From JAJPJX01 sp964568355 (GTDB lineage Bacteria > Acidobacteriota > Terriglobia > Bryobacterales > Bryobacteraceae), in contig CAZMRK010000296.1 of NCBI GenBank assembly GCA_964568355.1, positions 1 to 10,678 on the forward strand: 10,678 nt of DNA, in the 5' to 3' direction. The position numbers and the translations under genes are program-made. The notes beneath the pieces were generated by a model, which searched no databases, was not told the origin of the DNA, and saw only the letters and a program-made list of their open reading frames with translations. Shown one piece after another: positions 5,768 to 10,678 of this stretch. Position 1 is the stretch's first letter, and each line of letters starts with the position of its first letter.

Positions 5768-7210
5768 TTGAAAATTGGTTTTGTCAGTTTGGGCTGTCCA
5801 AAAAATCTGGTGGACAGCGAGGTCATGATGGGGCAGTTGGTGGCCAAAGGCCACGAACTGACGACCGAGCCCGGTCAGGCCGAAGTCCTGGTAGTGAACA
5901 CCTGCAGCTTCATCGACCCCGCCAAGCAGGAGTCCGTCGATACCATCCTGGAGATGGCCGAATACAAGAAGACCGGCGCGGCGAGAAAGCTCATCGTGGC
6001 CGGCTGCCTGGTGGAGCGCTATCGCGACCAGATCCGGAAACAGATGCCGGAAGTGGACGCGGTGCTGGGCACCAACGAACTGGACCACATTGTCGCGCTA
6101 TGCGAAGGCTGGACCGAGGAGGAAACAGCCGGTGCGGCAGCCCCCTACCTGTACCACGACCTCACACCCCGGGTGCTGGCTACGCCGCGGCATTTCGCCT
6201 ACCTGAAAATCGCCGAGGGCTGCGATCATCCCTGCACGTTCTGTGTCATTCCCCAGTACCGCGGTAAGTTTCGCAGCCGGCGCTTCGAATCGGTGGTGGC
6301 GGAGGCCGGACGATTGTTCGGACAAGGGGTGCGGGAGATCAACCTGATCGGCCAGGACACCACCTGTTTTGGCGAGGACCTGGGCCTGGGCGACGGACTG
6401 GCGCTGCTGCTCGACCGTTTGGCGCAGATCGAGACCGAACACGAAAAGTGGATCCGCTTTCTCTATGCCTACCCCAACAAGGTGACCCAGAAGCTGCTCG
6501 ACACCATCGCGGCGCATCCCTCGCTGGTGAAGTATCTGGACATGCCCCTGCAGCACGCCAGCGCGGCGGTGCTCAAGCGCATGAAGCGCGGCGCCTCGGG
6601 GGACATTTTCCTGAAGCTGCTGGAGCGCATCCGGCGTACCATTCCCGGGGTCGCCATTCGAACCAGCTTCATCGTCGGATTTCCCGGGGAGACCAGCCAG
6701 GATTTTGAAGAGCTTTGCGCGTTCGTCGAGGCGGCGTGCTTTGACCGCCTGGGGGTGTTCTCTTACTCCGACGAAGACACCAGCGCCAGCTTCGCGCTGG
6801 GTGCCAAGGTGGACCGCCGCACCATCTACAATCGCAAACGGCGGCTGATGGCGCTGCAGCGCAGGATCTCGCGCCGGCGCAATGCGGCTATGGTGGGCTC
6901 GGAAGTTGCAGTCCTGGTGGAGGGCCGGTCGGCGGAGACGGACCTGTTGTGGGAGGGCCGCATGCCGTCGCAGGCGCCGGAGATCGACGGAGTCACCTTG
7001 ATCAACGATGTCGAAGGCCGCGAGCCGGTGCCTGGAGAGATTCGCCGCCTGCGCGTTACCGAGGCGCATGACTACGACCTGGTGGGCACGCTGCTTGCCC
7101 CTCATGAACCGGCTCCCCGGATCTCCGGCGGAGCGTTTCCTGCTCAGACGCTCAATCTGGTCCACATCGCTCCGGCTGTCAAGCCGCAATTGCCATCCTC
7201 CGGAATATGA
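5768..7210 (+). CDS. rimO: Ribosomal protein S12 methylthiotransferase RimO
   Basis: RimO is a radical-SAM enzyme with two iron-sulfur clusters that adds a methylthio group to the conserved aspartate of ribosomal protein S12. From TTG at 5768 the 480-residue product starts MKIGFVSLGCPKNLVDSE, the usual RimO opening. Cys10, Cys46 and Cys80 are the N-terminal (UPF0004) cluster ligands. GCDHPCTFCVIPQYRG supplies the radical-SAM Cys152, Cys156 and Cys159. A TRAM-like domain lies near residues 380-445. The CDHPCTFCVIP and CPKNLVDSE forms favour RimO over the tRNA enzyme MiaB. An earlier ATG at 5705 lies inside the terminator hairpin and is unlikely to be the start. A tail of about 35 residues follows the TRAM region. 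The stop overlaps the yacG start (ATGA), so the two are probably translationally coupled. Confidence 0.94.
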   Translation: MKIGFVSLGCPKNLVDSEVMMGQLVAKGHELTTEPGQAEVLVVNTCSFIDPAKQESVDTILEMAEYKKTGAARKLIVAGCLVERYRDQIRKQMPEVDAVLGTNELDHIVALCEGWTEEETAGAAAPYLYHDLTPRVLATPRHFAYLKIAEGCDHPCTFCVIPQYRGKFRSRRFESVVAEAGRLFGQGVREINLIGQDTTCFGEDLGLGDGLALLLDRLAQIETEHEKWIRFLYAYPNKVTQKLLDTIAAHPSLVKYLDMPLQHASAAVLKRMKRGASGDIFLKLLERIRRTIPGVAIRTSFIVGFPGETSQDFEELCAFVEAACFDRLGVFSYSDEDTSASFALGAKVDRRTIYNRKRRLMALQRRISRRRNAAMVGSEVAVLVEGRSAETDLLWEGRMPSQAPEIDGVTLINDVEGREPVPGEIRRLRVTEAHDYDLVGTLLAPHEPAPRISGGAFPAQTLNLVHIAPAVKPQLPSSGI

Positions 7211-7401
7211 GCATCCACTGCCCCATCTGCAAGAATCCGGTGGAGTTGGGGGCGCCCTATTTCCCGTTTTGCAGCGAGCGCTGCAAGCTGATCGATCTCG
7301 GCAACTGGGCTTCGGAGAAGTACGTGGTCTCTACGCCGCTCGACCCTTCCACCGCCCTCAAAAAGCCGGAGGAACCAGGCGGGGATGATGAAGAGCAGTA
7401 A
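7207..7401 (+). CDS. yacG: DNA gyrase inhibitor YacG, zinc-finger protein
   Basis: YacG is a small zinc protein that in Escherichia coli binds the GyrB subunit and inhibits DNA gyrase. The 64-residue product has the four zinc ligands in the family order: Cys5 and Cys8 in CPIC, Cys22 and Cys26 in CSERC. The LIDLGNWASEKY stretch that follows is also diagnostic, and the C-terminal tail is acidic. The length is normal. Its ATG overlaps the rimO stop by the ATGA arrangement, and its own end overlaps the pgpA start by 17 bases. Whether it controls gyrase in this organism is inferred from the family. Confidence 0.92.
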   Translation: MSIHCPICKNPVELGAPYFPFCSERCKLIDLGNWASEKYVVSTPLDPSTALKKPEEPGGDDEEQ

Positions 7402-7855
7402 GCTCGCGATTTCGATCGCTTCGTGGTTCGGCTGCGGCTACGCACCCGTGGCTCCGGGTACGGCGGGCTCGGCGGCAGCGGTGGCCATCGCCATTCTGCT
7501 GGGAGAGAGTGCCGGATGGCGGCCCTGGCATTTCGCCGTGCTTTCAGCGGCCGCAACCTTGCCGGGCATGTGGGCGGCCGGAGTGGCTGCCCGCGAAAGC
7601 GGCCGCAAAGATCCGGGTTTTGTCGTGGTGGACGAAGTGCTGGGGCAGTGGCTGGCCCTTGCGGGCGCTCATACGCTCGACTGGAAATCCTATGCCGGCG
7701 CGTTTCTGCTCTTCCGCATCTTCGACATCTGGAAGCCGGCTCCCGTACGCCAGCTCGAGGCGCTGCGCGGAGGGGTGGGGATTGTCGCCGACGATCTGAT
7801 GGCGGGCCTCTACGCGGCACTCGTCCTGGGAATCGCGGGATACTTTCTATCCTGA
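7385..7855 (+). CDS. pgpA: Phosphatidylglycerophosphatase A (PgpA)
   Basis: PgpA removes the phosphate from phosphatidylglycerophosphate to give phosphatidylglycerol, at the inner membrane. The 156-residue product carries the family blocks in order. GCGYAPVAPGTAGS is at residues 16-29, DPGFVVVDEVLGQW at 76-89, FLLFRIFDIWKPAP at 107-120 and GGVGIVADDLMAGLYA at 129-144. The last block holds the Asp residues expected for the active site. Three or four hydrophobic helices are visible, and the length is normal for the family. ATG codons at 7385 and 7388 are adjacent; GGCGGGG just upstream could be the ribosome binding site. It overlaps yacG by 17 bases. Proximity of pgpA to cinA is common in bacteria, and cinA lies one gene downstream here. 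Confidence 0.93.
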   Translation: MMKSSKLAISIASWFGCGYAPVAPGTAGSAAAVAIAILLGESAGWRPWHFAVLSAAATLPGMWAAGVAARESGRKDPGFVVVDEVLGQWLALAGAHTLDWKSYAGAFLLFRIFDIWKPAPVRQLEALRGGVGIVADDLMAGLYAALVLGIAGYFLS

Positions 7856-7932
7856 CCGGTATTTCTGCGCGGATCGGCCGGAGGCATTCAGAGAGCCGAT
7901 GCGCGTGAAGACCACTCCCTGAAGGTCGCGGC

Positions 7933-7941
7933 TGTTACAAT
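7933..7941 (+). promoter_or_regulatory. Extended -10 promoter next to a start codon
   Basis: TGTTACAAT at 7933-7941 is an extended -10 element (TGn plus TACAAT). No clear -35 lies 17 bases upstream, which extended -10 promoters can tolerate. Only 12 bases separate the -10 box from the ATG at 7954, so the message would have almost no 5' leader. Confidence 0.45.
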
Positions 7942-7953
7942 CTGTATTGATAT

Positions 7954-8982
7954 ATGGCTATGCGCAAACCGTCCAACGGGCGTCCCCAGATTGCTCAGGT
8001 CACGCCGGCGGCGGCCATCGCCGGTGGCGAATTTCAGATCCGGGGGAAAGGTTTTGCCAAGGGAGAGCGTCCACGGGTCAATATCGGAGAAGTCGCTGCT
8101 CCGGTCATTATCGGGTCGGATTCCCTGGTGATTGCCCGGGTTCCCGAAGGGGCTTCCGCCGGGGAACTCGTAGTCGAAAGCGGCGACCAGGCCAGCGAGA
8201 CCTGGGCCTGCGACATCGGAATTCCCATTGCCGACAGCCTGCATCCGGTGGCCAATCCTGCCGTCGACAGCTTCGGCAACATTTTCAGCACCTTCAGCGG
8301 TTCGCGCGGGCAAAAGGTGCCGGTCGCGGTCTACAAGATCGACCTCAATTACAACGTCAAGCCTTTTATTAACGACCTCATGAATGCTACAGGCCTGGCC
8401 TTTGACCGGCAGGGCCTGCTGTACGTCTCTTCGCGCTTCGACGGGATTGTCTACCAGATCACTCCCAACGGCAACATGTCCATCTTTGTGGAGGGCATGG
8501 GCGTGGCCACCGGGCTGGCTTTTGACGAGGAGGACAACCTCTACGTCGGCGATCGCAGCGGTACTATTTTCAAGATCGCGCCCAACCACCAGATCTTCGT
8601 TTTCGCCACGCTCGAACCTTCCATCGCCGCCTATCACCTGGCGTTCGGGCCGGACCGCTACCTGTACGTCGCCGGTCCCACCACCTCCAGCTTCGACTCG
8701 GTCTACCGGATCTCCCATAAGGGCGAGGTTGAGGTGTTCTACCGCGGGTTGGGGCGGCCACAGGGAATCGCCTTCGACGAAGAGGACCGGCTGTACGTCG
8801 CGGCTTCCTTGAGCGGCCGGCGGGGCGTGGTGCGCGTCAACCCGGCGCGGGAGGTGGAATTGTTCCTTTCCGGACCGGGGGTCGTGGGCCTGGCGTTTAC
8901 GCCATCGCGCTCGCTGATCGTCGCGACCACCAATGCGCTGTACCGGGTCGACGCCGGGATCAAGGGACGCTCTCTTCTCTGA
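7954..8982 (+). CDS. TIG (IPT) domain plus NHL/SMP-30-type beta-propeller protein
   Basis: The 342-residue product opens with an Ig-like TIG/IPT fold at about residues 11-90 (PQIAQVTPAAAIAGGEFQIRG then GFAKGERPRVNIGE). A beta-propeller with repeats of about 42 residues follows. GLAFD..G.LYV-type motifs occur near residues 147, 190, 232, 277 and 320, as in NHL or SMP-30/gluconolactonase-like propellers. No signal peptide or membrane segment is visible, so it appears cytoplasmic, which is unusual for TIG proteins. The function is unknown; binding of a ligand or partner through the propeller is an inference. Start codons at 7954 and 7960 are both possible, and neither has a ribosome binding site. 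It lies between pgpA and cinA, with its stop one base before the cinA ATG. Confidence 0.8.
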   Translation: MAMRKPSNGRPQIAQVTPAAAIAGGEFQIRGKGFAKGERPRVNIGEVAAPVIIGSDSLVIARVPEGASAGELVVESGDQASETWACDIGIPIADSLHPVANPAVDSFGNIFSTFSGSRGQKVPVAVYKIDLNYNVKPFINDLMNATGLAFDRQGLLYVSSRFDGIVYQITPNGNMSIFVEGMGVATGLAFDEEDNLYVGDRSGTIFKIAPNHQIFVFATLEPSIAAYHLAFGPDRYLYVAGPTTSSFDSVYRISHKGEVEVFYRGLGRPQGIAFDEEDRLYVAASLSGRRGVVRVNPAREVELFLSGPGVVGLAFTPSRSLIVATTNALYRVDAGIKGRSLL

Positions 8983-8983
8983 C

Positions 8984-10225
8984 ATGAATGCGGAAATCAT
9001 CGCTGTCGGATCGGAGCTCCTGACTCCGCAGCGAGTGGACACCAACTCGCTCTTCCTTACCGACCAGTTGAACTCCCTGGGCGTCGAAGTCGCTCAGAAG
9101 TGCGTGGTGGGGGATCACCGGCAGCGGCTCGCCGAGGCGATCCGCCGCGCGGTTTCGCGGGTGGAGATCGTCATCCTGTCCGGCGGCCTTGGTCCGACCG
9201 AGGACGACCTGACCCGCGACGCCGTGGCCGATGCGCTCGACCGCAAGCTGCTGTTTCACCCCGAGATTGCCGAGCAACTGGAGCAGCGCTTCGCGCAGAT
9301 GAAGCGCAAGATGGCCGAGGTGAACAAGCGCCAGGCCTTCATCGTGGAGGGGGCGGAGATTCTACCCAACGATCGCGGCACTGCTCCGGGCCAATGGATC
9401 GACGAGTCGGACGTTTCGGTTCTGCTGCTGCCCGGACCGCCGCATGAGCTCAAGGCGATGTTCACGCGCCAGTGTCTGCCGCGCCTGTCGCGCAAGGTGC
9501 CCCGGCAGAGCATCGAGAGCCTGGTGCTGCGCGTGGCCGGCATGGGCGAATCGGACCTCGATCAGCTCATCGCGCCGGTTTACACCAGGTACACCAATCC
9601 GGTCACCACGATTCTGGCCGCGGCCGGTGATATTCAGGTGCACCTGCGCGCCCGCTGCGACACGCAGGCCGAAGCAGCGCAACTGCTGGCCGAGGTCGGA
9701 GGGCCGATCGAGCTGCTGCTGGGCGATCGCATTTATTCGCGCAACGGCGATCCGCTCGAAGTGGTGGCGGGGGAAATGCTGAAGAAGCATCACGCTACCC
9801 TGGCCGTGGCGGAGAGCATCACCGGCGGAATGCTGGGCGAACGCATCACCGCGGTTCCCGGCAGCTCGCAATACTTTCTGGGCGGATTCCTGACTTACAC
9901 GGATCGCATGAAGATCGAGATGCTGGGGGTCAGCGAGCGGACGCTGGAGCAGTTCGGCGCGGTGAGCCACGAGACTGCCGAGGCCATGGCGATCGGCGCG
10001 CGGCGGCGTACGGGCGCCACCTATGCGCTTTCGGCTACCGGCATCGCGGGACCGGGCGGCGGAGAGAGCGCGCCGGTGGGCACCGTCTATATCGGCCTGG
10101 CGGATGCGTCCGGCTGCCAGGTGATCCATCGCCAGTTCCCCGGCGACCGGGCGCGCAACCGCGCCTTTGCGGTCCAGTGGGCGCTCGATCTGCTGCGGCG
10201 GAAGTGTACACTGGTAGGGATTTAG
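8984..10225 (+). CDS. cinA: CinA: competence/damage-inducible protein, two-domain
   Basis: The 413-residue product has the full two-domain CinA layout. The N-terminal COG1058 (MoaB/MogA-like) domain covers about residues 1-170, with GSELLTPQRVDTNSLFL near 9-25 and SGGLGPTEDDLTRDA at 66-80. The C-terminal PncC-type domain covers about 255-410, with AESITGG at 276-282, GSSQYFLGG at 293-301, GAVSHETAEAMA at 325-336 and TGIAGPGGG at 352-360. In studied members these carry ADP-ribose pyrophosphatase and nicotinamide-nucleotide deamidase activity, which recycle NAD by-products. The first motif more often reads AESCTGG in relatives; Ile here replaces Cys. The ATG at 8984 follows the preceding stop by one base, and translation is probably coupled. 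No ribosome binding site is clear. Confidence 0.94.
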   Translation: MNAEIIAVGSELLTPQRVDTNSLFLTDQLNSLGVEVAQKCVVGDHRQRLAEAIRRAVSRVEIVILSGGLGPTEDDLTRDAVADALDRKLLFHPEIAEQLEQRFAQMKRKMAEVNKRQAFIVEGAEILPNDRGTAPGQWIDESDVSVLLLPGPPHELKAMFTRQCLPRLSRKVPRQSIESLVLRVAGMGESDLDQLIAPVYTRYTNPVTTILAAAGDIQVHLRARCDTQAEAAQLLAEVGGPIELLLGDRIYSRNGDPLEVVAGEMLKKHHATLAVAESITGGMLGERITAVPGSSQYFLGGFLTYTDRMKIEMLGVSERTLEQFGAVSHETAEAMAIGARRRTGATYALSATGIAGPGGGESAPVGTVYIGLADASGCQVIHRQFPGDRARNRAFAVQWALDLLRRKCTLVGI

Positions 10226-10238
10226 AATCCCTGCTACC
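10213..10238 (+). repeat. Inverted repeat centred on the cinA stop codon
   Basis: AGGGATT at 10216-10222 and AATCCCT at 10226-10232 form a 7-bp stem whose 3-base loop is the TAG stop itself. GGTAG at 10213-10217 can alternatively pair with CTACC at 10234-10238. No T tract follows, and the next gene starts at 10241, so it is not a usual terminator. Confidence 0.4.
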
Positions 10239-10240
10239 CC

Positions 10241-10678
10241 ATGTCCTGGAAGGCGCTCAGCACTGTTCTTCTTTGCTCGCTTCTGAGCCTGTTCGGGCTC
10301 TCCGGCGGCGACGAGGATGTCGCATCCTCTTTCGATCACCAGGAGGTCATGATCCGGATGCGCGACGGTGTCCGGCTGCACACCGAGATCTATGCCCCCA
10401 AAGGCGCGCATCCGCCGCTGCCGTTCCTCATGGTGCGGACGCCCTATGGCACGCGGGGTTTCCGCGATGCGCTCAACAACGGCCCCTATCAGGAACTGGT
10501 CAAGGACGGCTACATTTTTGTGACGCAGGATATCCGGGGCCGGTACGAATCCGAGGGCCAGTTCGTGATGCTGCGGCCTCCGCGTGAACGGCACGATTCC
10601 CGGGCGATCGACGAAGGTACGGACACCTACGACAGCATCGACTGGCTGCTGCAACACGTGGCCAGGAACAACGGGCGG
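10241..10678 (+). CDS. CocE/NonD-type hydrolase (peptidase S15 fold), partial
   Basis: The first 146 codons are present, and the gene continues past the window. Residues 1-23 form a Sec signal peptide (MSWKALSTVLLCSLLSLFGL), so the enzyme is probably exported. The QEVMIRMRDGVRLHTEIYAP opening, PFLMVRTPYGTRGF at 61-74, DIRGRYESEGQF at 97-108 and DTYDSIDWLLQ at 128-138 are typical of the alpha/beta-hydrolase domain of CocE and X-Pro dipeptidyl-peptidase relatives. The catalytic GxSYxG serine motif should follow directly after the window end. The family cleaves esters or acyl-peptide bonds; the substrate cannot be told. The start at 10241 is the only ATG in place before the signal peptide. Any ribosome binding site may be hidden in the hairpin just upstream. 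Confidence 0.85.
   Translation, partial: MSWKALSTVLLCSLLSLFGLSGGDEDVASSFDHQEVMIRMRDGVRLHTEIYAPKGAHPPLPFLMVRTPYGTRGFRDALNNGPYQELVKDGYIFVTQDIRGRYESEGQFVMLRPPRERHDSRAIDEGTDTYDSIDWLLQHVARNNGR

Noticed and set aside
6098..7189. Long minus-strand open frame opposite rimO (and similar ones opposite fabH and cinA).
   Set aside because: These are antisense shadows of well-identified genes in GC-rich DNA. Their translations are low-complexity and have no family motifs or ribosome binding sites.

Overview
The window looks like the chromosome of a GC-rich, Gram-negative-type soil bacterium, most likely an Acidobacteriota member of the Solibacter/Bryobacter kind. I infer this from the gene repertoire (FabH, SprT-like, RimO-YacG-PgpA-CinA, a TIG plus beta-propeller protein, a CocE/S15 hydrolase) and from the style of the lineage-specific membrane proteins. 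No marker gene for taxonomy is present, so the assignment is tentative.

Positions 1-350 hold the most unusual part: a head-to-tail array with a 157-bp period encoding tiny 38-residue secreted peptides. Two copies are complete and one is cut by the window start. Each has a Sec-type signal peptide followed by an identical predicted 14-residue tail, EDPAPECNPCPWVR. Two membrane proteins of unknown function follow: a seven-helix protein ending at 1258 and a single-anchor protein at 1334-1879. A strong hairpin at 1906-1937 closes this part.

Positions 1985-5211 hold housekeeping and accessory genes. A minus-strand SprT-like metalloprotease diverges from fabH (beta-ketoacyl-ACP synthase III, TTG start). 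fabH converges on a minus-strand exported protein with a heparinase II/III-like look.

Positions 5212-5767 (about 556 bases) contain no convincing protein gene. They hold a good sigma70-type promoter, two hairpin-plus-T-tract terminators and long complementary arms, so I read the stretch as one or two structured non-coding RNAs.

From 5768 a plus-strand gene run follows: rimO (ribosomal protein S12 methylthiotransferase), yacG (zinc-finger gyrase inhibitor) and pgpA (phosphatidylglycerophosphatase A), which overlap and are probably translationally coupled. Next come a TIG plus six-bladed-propeller protein with its own extended -10 promoter almost on its start codon, cinA one base further on, and the first 146 codons of a secreted CocE/NonD-type hydrolase that runs off the window end.
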